Made by a program: the position numbers and the translations under genes. Below, one piece after another: positions 11,512-24,057 of a stretch of 64,000 nt of DNA. Under the pieces are notes generated by a model. That model was not told the origin of the DNA, searched no databases, and saw nothing but the letters and a program-made list of their open reading frames with translations. This DNA comes from Clitopilus passeckerianus (taxonomy: Eukaryota; Basidiomycota; Agaricomycetes; Agaricales; Entolomataceae): assembly GCA_944990035.1 (NCBI GenBank), contig CALYLX010000052.1, forward strand, positions 124,001-188,000. Reading direction: 5' to 3'. Position 1 is the first letter of the stretch, and each line of letters starts with the position of its first letter.

Positions 11512-14500
11512 AACTTCTTCAGTACCTCGCCGATCGTCCTATCAAGCTCGCCTGCAATCCCGCTCTGCTTCCCCTGTGGCAGCCTGGCAAACATCTCACA
11601 TAGATCGCCGTCCACAACACTCTTGACAGGGACATAGTACCCTCTCCAACTCAGGTGATCCCTCCCTACCAGTCCTAATCCCAGATTCCCTTGCCCAACA
11701 CCACCTTGCCCGGACAACTCTGTACGCATGTGCTGTTCCAGAGTCGAAATGAAGTCCACATCTTCTTTGGATACAAAGGGAACGAGAATGCCGATGGTCC
11801 CATGCAGGCAAGTGTAGAGGATAACCTCTCTACCGCCAGCAACGAGTGCAACTTTGTGTACTCCGGTGACGATATCTCCTACGTGCCAAGCAGCTTCCAG
11901 CTTAGTCTTGTGTGGTGCTCCCATCAAAACTCCTTTCTCGTGCAATATGCCCGCGCCCGTAGGATCGTCATCCACCTGGTCACTGATCTTTGCCTCCAGT
12001 CGGTTGACGAATATGTTGCCGAACCTGTCACCAAAGATAACAGTGTTGTAGTCCACCATGGTTTGAGCAGTGACCCAGCGGGGTTGGGTATCGTCAGCGA
12101 ACGTCAGGAGTCGATTTTCGGGTGGTTTGTAGGTGCAATAGTGGATTGAATCTGAGAGGGTTCCGGCAATTATACGGGACCCTTGTGTCGTTAGAGAGGT
12201 TATAGGCGATCCAAAGGACTACAGAAAGTCATTAGCACAACATAAATATCCAGCGACGATCAACCAACCTTGTTTTCAACCTTCCTCAACAGCTTCTTCT
12301 TTCCGATGTCGTATATCCTCAGTGCCTTCCCGACACCTGCGCACAACCTCCCTTGGAAGGCCATGAGTGCGAGGGGTACATCATCTGTATCCGTAGCATG
12401 GAGCAGCTCTAGTCTCTCGCCACCTTCAACGAATTTGTACGTCCGTAGCCAACCGCTCTTGCAGCTCCTCGGGATTACAAGCGTCTCTTCACTGGATCCT
12501 ACGACGAGATGCAGTTCGCCTCCTCTTGCACCGAAAGGTACAATGCACATAGAGAAGGCGGCTTCGTTTGGTGGGAGATGGACAAGATGAACCGTCTTGG
12601 CGTCAATGGGGTCGATGACTCTGACACAAGAACCCCAGGCGCCTGCGGAGGCGCGGGGTCGACCGAAAACATCCGGTGGTAGGTTGACAACTTCCTCGTC
12701 TATAGCCTTTCCTTGAGCCCTCTACACCCAGGCCGTAAGCATACGCATCTTGCAAGAATGAGAATAACACTGACGAGTTCAGCAAGCTTCCTGTTTCCAG
12801 CTTCTTCCCCTACAACCCGGTGGTCGCTCTCGATCATGTAGAAGTAATGATTTTGAGGGTGGGTGATGAATTTGCGCGGGGTGTAGGATAGAGGAAGAGC
12901 ATCTTGCTTCAGCTTCTGGCCCAGCTTTGGGACTTGGAAGATCCTGGAATATAGAAGATTAGTTCAATGGAAATGGAAGACATTCTTTCAGGGAGGCTTA
13001 CCGGAGAGTGCTTCCTGCAATCCCGATTAGGCCTTCCGGACTGAGTTCGGCAGAGAAACTCCAAGCATAGTCAAATGTCTCAAAAATGAGGGGAGTGAAG
13101 TGCATCAGGTTCTGATGTGTGTAGTTGAGCCATGACCGAGAGGATAGCGCGAGGATGGCTGGCGAGCGTTGTATTGAGACGCGAACAAGACGGATAGGAC
13201 GGGTTCCCAAAAACCTGTAATATGGACAGGTTAGATGCATGCATGCAATATTTGAATGGATAGGAATGCACACCTTGTCCTTGTATCAGTCAACTGGCCG
13301 TTGGTGGGATCTAGGACCGTCCTAAGTAACACCCCGTTTTGCAGGCCAATGTTTACAAACATGGTCGGCTGAACTTTATTGATACTTGCATCCAGCATGT
13401 CGGCAATGCAGATGCTGGAGGGAGGCGCGGTTAATGCTTGCAGTGAGATGGTTTCCAAGGTCGAGTCGGGGTCAAGTGAGATCATGCGAACAGTCTGGTC
13501 TTCACAGCCGACGGCCAGGAATGGTGTCCTCTGCCTGCCCTCCGGAACTTCGCCAACGCTGAGGGCAAGAACAGTGCTGCCCATGGCTTTGCGTTCCTGG
13601 TACTCATTCAGCTGCCCGTCGAGATCCAACTCGAAGTACACCAACTCTGCACTACTTAGTGCAACCACGACCTGTCTCTTGTTCGTGGTCGCACAAACGA
13701 TCGTCCGGCCCTGAGGTACCCTCCACTCGTTCACCCTTCTATCTGCCAAAACGTGCCGAATTCCATGAGGATGGACCTGCAAGAGTGCGTCTGCTCCTAG
13801 TTGTTGCACAGCCAATGTTGGAGCTGACGACAGGAATCCCGTATCCTGCACTTCTTCGATCGTCTCGCCAATGCTGAGTACGAGAGTACCATTAACGAAG
13901 GAAAGGATGATGTATGAATCGTATGGGTCGTCTTCGCGCTTCTTGGTTGTCCAGACAGCGTTGGGAATACCAGGGAGCTCTGAGCTCACGCTCTCCTCAA
14001 CTTCGAGACCGTGTCTCAGAGTCCTGAACGTACTCCTTCCACCCTTGCCGCATGCTGCGAATATTTGAGGGGCATCAGAGTTTGGAAGCACATTGAGGAC
14101 CTTGGAGTCTATTATCGGGTCTAGGGATTCTACTTCGTCCGCCAATACGAGGTTATCAAGTGGCCGAGGTCGGAAATATGCGTAAGGGAGTGGCGACTTG
14201 GGGTCGGACATTCCCAAGTTAGGATAGGATGTCGAGCTGTATTCTGGCTCATCGTCATCGTCGCCCAATTTCTGGAACTGATAGAGATTACTAGAAGCTA
14301 GAGGTTAGACTTGATATTCGCAAGTCGGGGGCAAGATGACATACTAATTGCCAAATTCTGATGCCACAAACAGGAAGCCAGACTTGAGAATGCACAGACT
14401 GCTGGCAACGGGGACAGTGTCGAAGTATTTAATTTTGACGGCTTTAACGTCTTCGTCCTCGTGGTCGATTGTGACTTTGAACAGATCACCATCTTCGCTC

Positions 14501-15535
14501 TGAAGAAGGAAGAAGAATGCGCCCTTCATTTTGTGCATGACCGCAGCTACGATGATTATTCCGCGGTTGGGATCTTCTAGGGGGTGCTTTCGCCGGGGTA
14601 TTGGTATACGGTGTTGAGGGCTATCCATGTGGCGGTATATGATGTGGTCTTCGCAGCAGACGAGCACTCCGGAAGGACCGTCGAAACGGTCAGACGAAGC
14701 TACCTGGCCACCAGGCACTTGAACGAGGAGATTTGCACGAGGATCTGTTGGCTCGCTCCACTTCCTAACGACGTGGTTCAGACCAAGATCAAGTTCGTAG
14801 TACGTTAGCATCTAGGAAGATGTTGAGTCATTGTAACGCTGGCATGACAGAATTTGCACTCACTTTTTCTGCATTGTTGAACGCCTCTCCTGACGGGTCT
14901 TGGTCTGATTCCGTATAATCCACTTCCAGTGCTGCAAACATAGGGTTCTCGAAGCCAACGTCTACGCCAACAATATGGTGAATAATCGTGTTGTTTTTGT
15001 GGGCTTCCAAGGGTGAGGAGATTGTCAGGTTGGCAGCGGCATCTCGATTGAGAACGTAGACCAGTTTTGCCTTTTCCATTGCAGCAATCATAACGCTTCG
15101 CCCTTTGGGATCCGTTGCGAGGTATTGCCCAGGGACTATTCTCCTGGCGCCAGATTTGCCGTAGGTCTCTTGGTGAAGCTTGACGAAGCTACTCGTTTTT
15201 GGGTCATAGTCAAGAATGACTATTCTGCCCGAATCTGACCCTACTATCACATAGTCTGTAAAACAGCTTAATCAAGCGTTCAAAGGCAGCAATACGTACA
15301 AGGGCTCACCCTTGGTTCCTCCAGTTAGTCGAAAAGCCGCCAGGGAACGGATTGACCCATAAACGTCCGTTACAACGACTGTCAACATTTTGCCAGTTTG
15401 CACGTCGGGCCTTAGAAGCTCCAATCGAGTGCCATGAGAGATGATAATCTCCTGCTGTCGTGCCCCAGAAAAGTTGCCGACGACTGCTTGCGCAACCGCG
15501 GTGGGCGGTTGAATTGTGAAATTGTAGAGATGCAT
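11478..15535 (-). CDS. RSE1: Splicing factor 3b subunit 3 (SF3B3/Rse1)
   Basis: WD-type beta-propeller scaffold of the SF3b complex of U2 snRNP, in the nucleus; it helps recognise the branch site. Same superfamily as DDB1 and CPSF-160. The protein starts [14 protein letters not shown] and proceeds through [19 protein letters not shown], the conserved [87 protein letters not shown] and, near the end, [29 protein letters not shown] and the closing region [18 protein letters not shown]. Exon 1 (15310-15535) joins 14864-15255, 14811-14345 and 14290 downward, then further exons to the stop at 11478. Every boundary checked keeps frame. The duplication at 11370-11511 overlaps the final codons without changing them. 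Confidence 0.96.
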
Positions 15536-16572
15536 CCTGCAAATGAGGGTTTTTCAAAATCTTCTTCGTGTTCGTATCTTCTAAGCCGTAGTCACTGAAG
15601 TCTCCGCAAAGTTTTCTTGTTGAATAGCCGCTAGACGGCGTCGTGGACGCGGTAGTCGTCGATGAGCAAGCTCAATAATTCCTTTGTGTGTGGTTGTTTA
15701 GAAACGCGATCTCTCGATCAACAAGCCTCAACACAGCCGACTTTCACTCCCTCAAGACTCCCTCAAAACTGTCCGTCATAACGATAATCAATTTGACAAT
15801 AGACTAGACCATCCGACAATATCTCTTACGCGTCAAATGAAATTGCGCTTGTCAGGTTTGAATACCCGTAGACGGTCAATCGGATGGGAGGGGTGGTAGT
15901 ATATGCTCGGGTCCCGCCTTGGTGGACTCCTTGTACGCGTCCTGCGTTAACTCTTTCATCTTGTCAGTTGACGAGAGATTTTATACTTTCTTTTGATAGC
16001 TAGCTACAAGTTTGAACCAGTCCTGCAATAAAGTTCCGAACCCTAGGAATTAGTTCGATGTCGCTTGCTTTGATAGTAATGGCGAAGATGAGAACAGACC
16101 AGAATATGGAATGCGACAACTTGATAGTAGCAGAGACTCAGGCTTGAGTACATTTACAGACTTACGAAACTAGTCTAGAGGCACAATTAATCGATGGCTA
16201 GTTTAATTCCTAAAATCCTCGCTATTCCCCGTCATTACCTACACCTCCCGTCAATCCTCAGTATATGGCATGCTCCGCCATCACCTGCAATCGTTTGTGG
16301 CAAGTAAGATGCCGACCACAACGTCTTTCGTGGTCGCTTGATGTCGAAAACAAAAGGTTGTGGTCGCCGATTCTCACGATAGAGGATGATGACTAGAATC
16401 CTGACAACTGACCACAGCTCTGTACTCCCCTAATTCGGCTCAGTTCTGATGCTTTCATTTTCATGTTTCCTGTCAATGACATCTCTAAGTATTACTTGCC
16501 GAGTACTTAGTTTCTATTCCTTCACTTCCCATCGCCATCACACTCCCTTGAAACCTCGTCATTCTTTTAGGA
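15536..16572. other. Intergenic, divergent promoters
   Basis: About 1 kb between the RSE1 start (minus) and the FAD oxidase start (plus). Short open frames such as the one at 16449 have no family signal. No repeat or RNA gene recognised. Confidence 0.5.
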
Positions 16573-18548
16573 ATGCCCATAACTGGGCGCTACCTCGCTT
16601 GTTTCCTGCTCATCAGTTTGGGTTTGACTGGACTTGTTTCTTCTCGGGATACAGTCTGTGAGCAGATTCAGTCTTCGGTCTCTTCAGCCTCACATGTGGC
16701 TTATCCAGGCGAGTAATTGGGAGCGATTCCACACGTTCTTGCAAATCTGACTCACTGTGTCCCCATAGACCTATTGGCCTCTCAATATTGGGAGGACATG
16801 ATACATTGGGCAAGCTCTAGCTCTCAACCATCCAAGTGCAGTGTTCGTCCAGGAAGCACTGAGGACCTAAGCAATATAGTAAGCCCTACCTATTGACAAC
16901 CAGGATATATCCTGACCGCCCCCGACAGATCCAGATTATTGGGTCGACGAAGACACCATTCGCAGTAAGCCATTTCATCACAATTGCGTTTATCCTCTGA
17001 GCTTATCAACCTCAGGTTAAAGGTGGTGGGCATGCCACAAACCCTGGCTTTTCTTCCACTCCAGGTGTCCTCATCTCCATGTCAAGATTCTCCGAAGTGA
17101 CCTACGACGCAGCTTCTCAGACGGCTGTCGTTGGAGCAGGACTCATTTGGGACGACGTCTACAAGGCCCTGGCACCGCATAAAGTGAACGTAGTTGGAGG
17201 TAGATTCACTGGCGTGGGAGTCGCAGGATATTCTCTGGGGGGCGGGTACTCCTACATGTCGAACCAGCGTGGGTTGACAGTGGATAATATCCTTGCCTAC
17301 CAACTCGTCAAGACTGATGGAACAGTTGCTCAAGTTACCGAAACATCCGATCCAGAACTTTTCTTCGGGTTGAAGGTGGGCACACCTGAATCTCAACTCG
17401 TTAAAGAGGCTGACAATCTCATAGGGAGGACTTAACAACTTCGTATGTGCACATTTATCACGCTTCCCTTCGAATGGCCAATGAGGTCCTTCTCGTTAGG
17501 GGATTGTCACTAGGTTTACGATGAAGACATATGACACTGATAAAGTCTGGGTAAGCAAAGTCTTTTGCATACCGGTCATGGCCTTAGGTAAACTCGATGT
17601 AATCTCAGGGTGGAACCATTTACTATCCCATATTCCGCATTCCGGAGGTCAACAAAGCAGTTGCAGCCTTCGCTTCCGAACTCCAATTCACTGACCCCAA
17701 AGCTTCAATACTGGCAATCTACCACCCTTCAATTGACGAGATACCTGGAGTTGCGCCCATCTGGGAAGATCTCCTCAAAGAACCTCCGTTGGGTGGCATC
17801 GTAATTGTCATGTTCTATGATGGTCCTAAACCTCCACCTGGGATATTCGACTCGTTCATGAAGATTCCACACCTGTATGCGGATGTCAGCAAGAGAGACT
17901 ACGTCTCACTCGTACAGAGTCTCCCTACAAATTCCACATATGGATTGAGGTAACTGAACCGTATACTTCCGTTTAGTTGGCCAGGGGCTAAACTTCCTCA
18001 ACTCAGAGTGGCCTGGGACACCGTCCCAATCCAATACATAACCCCCCGCGTCCTCGAAGCAGTCAACAACGAAACTGAGGTACGTAGACTAGCCTACTCA
18101 CCGGTCTGCCCACACTAAACCTCGACTTCTTCCCACACAGTTCTGGGGACGTAAATACCCTGCCCCAGAAACCGTCTCCTTCTCCTTCATCCAGCCCTTC
18201 CTCCCCGCCCACCTCTCCTTCAACACCTCACCCCTCGGCACCGCCTGGCCCCCCACCCGTAATACGGCCTACACTCCCTACCTAATCTCGTACTACTGGT
18301 CCGACCCCGCCCTCGACACAGAGATGCACCACGTCGTCCAACAGAGCGCCGAGCAGATCCGCCGGGTCCTCATCGCAGACGGCCAGCCTGATCCTGTCGC
18401 GGTGAATGCACCGAAGTATCCGAATTATGCGACGTATGACACGCCGCTGGAGAGGATGTATGGGGAGAATTTGGGGAAGCTGAGAGAGTTGAAGAGGAGG
18501 GTTGATCCGGGGAATGTTATGGGGCTTGCCGGAGGTTGGAAGTTCTGA
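16573..18548 (+). CDS. Secreted BBE-type FAD-linked oxidoreductase
   Basis: FAD-dependent oxidase of the berberine-bridge / VAO superfamily, probably acting on sugars or small alcohols outside the cell. Nine exons (16573-16708, 16769-16878, 16929-16964, 17016-17375, 17425-17442, 17500-17550, 17609-17949, 18007-18079, 18141-18548) sum to 1533 bases, giving 510 residues. An N-terminal signal peptide precedes the FAD domain: VKGGGHATNPGFSS (candidate histidine for covalent flavin), GRFTGVGVAGYSLGGGYSYM and GLTVDNILAYQLV. A C-terminal BBE tail is present (YPNYATYDTPLERMYG, LRELKRRVDPGNV). No cysteine sits in the second flavin-attachment loop, so single covalent attachment is more likely than double. 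Exon 5 is only 18 bases (GGLNNF). The first intron appears to use a GC donor (GCGAGT); with it the frame is clean. Confidence 0.92.
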
Positions 18549-19133
18549 GAGGATTTAGATCTAAATACAGTTGGACCTATAGCCATTATCGACTATCGTT
18601 GGCACCCAATATACCCACAAACCTGAGCTTGGGCTTAGATGGACTTCAAACGCGTCAATAGAGCAATTCTGCAGCGCTGAAATTGGAGCTTTTTCAATAA
18701 AATCTAAGCGAGTTTCAGGCAATAAACGGAGCCACTTGCTCCAACAAACACAGTAAATGACTCCTCTTATAGGAGAGTATGCCATGCTGCTCCAGCATCG
18801 CTACTCTAATGACATTGAATGTTCACGGTCACGCTAATCCCCCAATTTGATCGCGCAGAACCTAGCCGAATCTCAGCAAAAAAAAATGGCGCCGCAGAAT
18901 TGCTCCAATAAACCAAAACAACGCGCACCTAAATGTGGATTTCCATTGCCAAACTCAAATTTTAAGCGAATTGCATGAAGTTTGGAAATCGCATTGTCGT
19001 AGTATTGTCGTTCATACACTAATAGATAGGGTCCCTTTTGCAGTTACTAATTGAGATGCAGAGAGAAAGCAATGAAGAGATATCAAGGCCGATAGTAAGG
19101 AAATGCATAAGAGCGAGTCCAAATCTCAACCCC
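18549..19133. other. Intergenic, convergent 3' ends
   Basis: Lies between the 3' ends of the FAD oxidase and malate synthase genes. AT-rich, includes a short A8 run; no gene recognised. Confidence 0.5.
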
Positions 19134-20984
19134 TCACAGTGCAGCCCTCAACCACCTCCCCTCAACCCCGTCCCTAACCGCCAACCAACCCATCAAATCA
19201 CTCGTCAAAAACTCACTCGGCCACTCCCTCCCAATTTGCTCCTTCAAATACTCCTTCGCAATCCTCACATCCTCCTCCTTCACCCCCGCCGCAACCTTCC
19301 CACTCGCCACCTCCTTCGCACCCTCTTCAATCATCTCCGTCACCCAATGCTTGGTGATAACCTCCCCCGTATCCGTCCTCGACCCGTACTTGACCCACTG
19401 CCACAGTTGCACACGCGTGATCTCAGCCGTGGCAGCGTCCTCCATGAGGTAGTTGAGAGGGATACATCCGTTCCCACCCACCCACGCAGCCATATACGCC
19501 AACGAGCACCTCACGTTCTCCTTCACACCCTCCACTGTAACCTTCCCCGGCACAGTCGAATTCAACAAATCCGCCGCCTTGACTTTGACCTCTTGCCTCA
19601 GGACGTGGTATTGATTCGGGCCGAGCATGTGCTCGTTGAAGATACCCATGGCGATCTGGTTAATCAGAGGGTGTGCGATCCAGGTGCCGTCGTGCCCAGA
19701 GGTGACTTCGCGTAGCTTGTCTGCGCGGACTTTGGACATGGCGACTTCGTTGGCTTGGGGGTCGTTCTTGATTGGGATTTGGGCTGACATGCCGCCCATT
19801 GCTGCCACTTTGCGCCTGAAGGTAGAAATAGGTGAGCATATGCTACTGATGGATAGGGGAAGAAAGGAACGAACTTGTGGCAGGTTTGGATGAGAAGTTT
19901 CACGTAGGCGTCCATGAAGGGAACGGTCATAGTGACGTCCTTCCTGTCGGGGAGGACGGCACTGCGATCCGCTCGTCGTTTCTTGATAAACGAGAAGATG
20001 TAGTCCCATCTAGAATCGGAGCACCTCGTCAGTTCTATCGTCTTTGATAACCGGCGCATATATCCACATACCGTCCACAGTTCAATCCACTGCTATGTTG
20101 CCTCAGTTCGAACAAGATTTCTTCCATCTGGAAAGCAGCAGGCAGAGTCTCAATCAGCACGGTAGCCCGGATTGTGCCATGCTGCATCCTGATATAGCTC
20201 TGGGAGAATAGGAACACGTCGTTCCAGAGGCGGGCTTCGAGGTAGTGCTCCATCTTGGGCAGGTAGAAGTAGGGACCTTTGCCGCGCTTGACGAGCTCTT
20301 TGGCATTGTGGTAGAAGTAGACACCAAAGTCGAACAGGGAGCCAGAGAGGGGAGCGTTGTCGATCGTGAGGCGAGGTTCATCGAGGTGCCATCCTCGGGG
20401 GCTATAAGGCGTATTAGATGTGGCGATTAGAGAACTTGGATGACAACATACCGAACGATGAGAGTAGCAGGGTTGGCAGCGAGCTTGTATTGCTTGCCAC
20501 CGGACTCAAAGTCGATGGTTCGCTTGATGGCATCACGGAGGTTGACCTGGCCATTGACCATGTTCGCAAACGTCGGCGAGCTGGAGTCTGATGAATCAAG
20601 GTCAGTAATGTATTCATCTTAACCAACGCACGACACACCTTCAAAATCAGCCATGAAGGTCTTTGCGCCGCTGTTCAGAGCGTTGATGACCATCTTCCTA
20701 TCTGTCGGGCCAGTAATCTCGACCCTCCTATCTTCGAGGCCCGGAGCAGGGGGTGCACACAGCCAGCCCAGCTCCTCTCTGACCCTCTTCGTCTCCTCCG
20801 GGAAATCCATCTGCTGGCCAGCATCGTACCTTCTCTGTGCCTCTTCTCGAGCAACAAGGAGAGATTGGCGAGTAGCCTCAAATGTGCGATGCAGAGCAGC
20901 GAGGAACTCGAGAGCGCCGTCTGTGAAGAGCTCAGCCTGAGCCTGTGGGCATTGACGAGAGTGGACTTTTACGCCTAGAACCAT
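19134..20984 (-). CDS. MLS1: Malate synthase (glyoxylate cycle)
   Basis: Condenses glyoxylate with acetyl-CoA to malate, allowing growth on two-carbon compounds and fatty acids. The chosen start at 20984 gives [19 protein letters not shown]; an in-frame ATG at 21086 would add an unlikely leader. Conserved parts: [131 protein letters not shown] and the C-terminal [20 protein letters not shown]. Introns lie near 20592-20640, 20405-20450, 20010-20070 and 19815-19875. The protein ends RWLRAAL at a TGA, without the SKL-type peroxisomal signal usual in fungal malate synthases, and I see no alternative last exon supplying one. Localisation is therefore open. Confidence 0.95.
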
Positions 20985-21463
20985 TGTGTGGAATTGAAAG
21001 ATAGAGAGTCGAGGGTTCGATCCTGGACGAATTATGTATGAGTTCCAAATTAGGACGGCTCCCCGTGAATCCGGACGCGACGTCACTCATCCGCTAATTT
21101 CACATGTCACCCTTATCACTGAAAGAAGAAACTTGTACGCTTGCAGTTGATAACTCTCACCGTGTTATCCATAGTAGCCGTGTTCTCCAGTTTGGCCTCC
21201 GTCGGAATCACTTCTTTTAGGTATCGACCTACAGAGAGAATGTTGTGCCGTGCCGTAAGGGTGCACTTGCCAGCACCCCACTTGTTGTTCCAGAAACATT
21301 CCGAATCCAAGTTCCGTCGACCCCGTTAACCTTCTCGGGGTGCGTTCGTCGACATGTTCCATCCGGTGCCTCATTCAATTACTTGGCAAAGCCATGTCAA
21401 TATATTATTCACAATAAGTGATACATACAAACAACGATGCAAGGCATAACAAGTCTCTATAAC
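20985..21463. other. Intergenic, same-strand spacer
   Basis: Promoter side of malate synthase and 3' side of GET1. It has an open minus frame from 21086 in phase with malate synthase, otherwise nothing recognised. Confidence 0.45.
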
Positions 21464-22370
21464 TTAATCCAACGGCTCAGCTACAGGTGCAGCCTTCTCT
21501 TTTGGAGTCGAGCTTCCACTAACAGTCGCGCTCTTTTCACCTTCGGGAGTCAACGTCGATGGAGCTAAAATCGGACGAGTATCAGCATCAAGTAGCAGAG
21601 TAGAATCGTAGAGGATGAACAGAGTAGAACTGAATAGAGATAGCAGATAACAATCTCAGCGCCCCAACTCCGGAATACCAGGCTGAGGCGTAACAGAATT
21701 CAAGGAAAAGGCACGTACCCAATACATCCTTGACAACCCTCTCTCCGATCTTAATCACCCTCTTGCACGCCCACTGCCACACACCTACACTGACAGCCCC
21801 CTTTGGCGCGAACGGGAACGCCAACCACCATCCCAAAGGCCCAAACCACCCAGGTGGGAGGTAGAACACCGCAGCTTTGCGATACCACCACCCCACAACG
21901 AATTGTAGACCTGTAGTGAATATCCAGATGAAGCTGTTAAACTTGAGTGAGAATGCAGTCTTGGTTGAGGAAGCTTCGGAGTCTGGTAAATTGTAAACAT
22001 GGATTAGTATTTCTGGAATTATTTCGCAGGAGGGTAAGGATACGCACTCAGCTTCTCTAGTTCCCCCAAGCCTTTATCCACGCTCCTCCTCAGCTTTGCC
22101 CACTTCGCGAACTGGTCCTGCGCACTCGTGGCAAGGAGCTCCTTTTTTGTCGTCAGGACTTCCGTCTTCAGTTTCCTAATGCGTGCATCGAGCGTCGAGT
22201 GGAACACACGTAGGTAGAGTGCATAAGCCTGCATTAGGAGAATGTTAATTATGCGGTGACATTCCGTGAGTCAGAATACCACACACCAACTCCAACAATA
22301 CACTCTTCCCGATCCATGAAATAAGCTCAGTCACAAAGACCAGCATAAAAATCGCCAATATCAAGCCCAT
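21464..22370 (-). CDS. GET1: GET complex subunit Get1 (WRB/CHD5 family)
   Basis: ER membrane receptor subunit that takes tail-anchored proteins from Get3 for insertion. Exon 1 (22287-22370) encodes the first membrane span: [20 protein letters not shown]. Exon 2 from 22228 encodes the cytosolic coiled coil that contacts Get3 ([40 protein letters not shown]). The next exon holds two more spans ([32 protein letters not shown]), and a short last exon ends AAPVAEPLD. Order, topology and length of about 200 residues fit Get1. The start is the only ATG ahead of the first span. Confidence is high because the FAKWAKLRR motif is diagnostic. Confidence 0.93.
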
Positions 22371-23278
22371 TTTATACTCTTTTCTTTAGAGAGAGTGCCG
22401 TAACCGATATGCCCAGAGGTGACCTGGCAATAAATTCCTGACAATGGTTCAGGGATACGTCCACCCGTCGCAGTTCCCCAGGAACAGAGTGGGTATCAAT
22501 ACAGTACAGACGAGGAAGAAAGCAAGCAAGCACAAGGCTAGCTCGTTTGAATTTCGACCGGACGCGGACGTGGGTGATGACGAGGACTGGATACGTGAAC
22601 GCATGGCAAACGTTTCTGAGCTGGGGAATTCGTGGCGGGTCATGTGACCGGCTAATGAGGGGAAAATTCGCGAATCGAAAGTTAGGGGTCGGCTGGGGGA
22701 TCCACCGACGCTCAAAAGCCCTTATTGGAATTTAAGGATGTTCTGTTGGAATGCGGGGTATTCAGGAGGATATCAGAGGGAATAATGGGGCCCATATATC
22801 GATCAGAAACATGCCATGAAGAAGAACCAAGACTAGTAGACTGTGATAAATGGCTGGGAACGTGCATTATGGTTCAAAGATTCACACCCGGCAGAGGGTG
22901 CGGGGAAGTCAAAACAAAATCACAGGAATGTTAGCGCATTGGCAATGAGATCCCACAGGATAATCCCCTGAATCCTCATGAGGAACCCTCACGACCTCAG
23001 GTACTCGCAATGGCCACGTTCATGCTTGAATCATAGCATATAGAATTTCGAAAGGAAAACATGAAATTGCAGGATATGCGGTATGGCGCGATTGACGATG
23101 GGTGCGAGGACAAGCAGGCTGATCTCCTCCAGCCATTCTCTCCTTCCTCTCTAATAATTGAACAATTTTGAATCCACCCCATTCTCCCACCAACCTTCCT
23201 TCCCCGCTACCAGTGCAGTCCAAACCGCGCAAGACGAACGTGTGTACATGATGATCGAGGGTAAAGGAGGGGAAGTGT
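22371..23278. other. Intergenic
   Basis: Between GET1 (its 5' end) and the RPL39 3' end. A plus-strand frame at 22444-22647 (67 codons, acidic middle) starts 74 bases from the GET1 ATG and could be a tiny divergent gene, but nothing supports it beyond openness. Confidence 0.35.
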
Positions 23279-23555
23279 TTAGATGTTGAGCTTAGTCCTC
23301 CTCCAGTGCCTGCGCTTGGCGTTGTACTGGATCTTTGTATCTGTTTTTAGGCGGAACCATTGAGGGATCGGCCTGTACAATTAAATGGATTAGAACGTTA
23401 TTGTTTCTTGTAAGGATTTGAGAAGACGCGCCTGTTTTGCCTGGAAGCCTTAGCAAGGATACGCTTGGTGCGGAAGGTCTTTTGGGAAGGCTGAATTCGC
23501 AGATAATTATCTTTATTCAGTCTATTCCGTTCAATGAAGCCGTGTAACTCACCAT
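23279..23555 (-). CDS. RPL39: 60S ribosomal protein L39 (eL39)
   Basis: Small basic protein lining the ribosomal exit tunnel. Three exons: 23553-23555, 23432-23490 and 23279-23372, sum 156 bases, giving 51 residues, exactly the family length. The sequence reads [20 protein letters not shown], then [20 protein letters not shown] and HWRRTKLNI, essentially invariant in eukaryotes. The first exon is just the ATG, followed immediately by donor GTGAGT. The second intron uses a GC donor (CAG|GCGCGT) if the Arg-Pro junction is to be kept; a GT alternative four bases later breaks the frame. Strongly expressed housekeeping gene in other fungi; no neighbour relationship is evident. Confidence 0.95.
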
Positions 23556-24057
23556 CGTAGTTTGTTGAGGCGGCGTGTGACGGGCTGCGTTCGGTGGTGC
23601 TGGTGTCGTCCAGGAAAGGGAAAATAAGGTTTGGAGACCAGCTGTATAGTTGTTGGTTGTTTGGGGCTTTCGTCGCTGTTTGCCGAGTTCCCCATTTGGA
23701 ATTACATAATATCACGGATATTATCCATAACTTAAATTTCTCAAATTTAAGTCAATTGCCACCTCTATTGTATCCTCACGGAACGCGGTATAAGTAAAGA
23801 ATCGTTGTAGTCGTATATGGAATGTATGCAAATACTATCGAAAGGTATAGCGCTCCACAATGGTCGTATAGTGAATTCAAGGAGTATAGTACTAATCGAC
23901 AAGATGTATTGATGGTCAACCAGCTTGGCCTGACAGAAGAGGTGCATTCTACGGCATGGTCAATCAGATTCAAAAGAGACCACAAAATGGCTTTGTGCCT
24001 TGTTTCGAAGACTCATCTTGGGGATTCCAAACTCGAAGGGATGACATACTGGGGACC
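23556..24057. other. Intergenic
   Basis: AT-rich stretch between the RPL39 promoter side and the 3' end of the GTPase remnant. Open frames on both strands lack family signal. Confidence 0.45.

Noticed and set aside
22444..22647. Small divergent ORF next to GET1
   Set aside because: 67 codons, no motif, no independent evidence; openness alone is expected by chance at this GC content.
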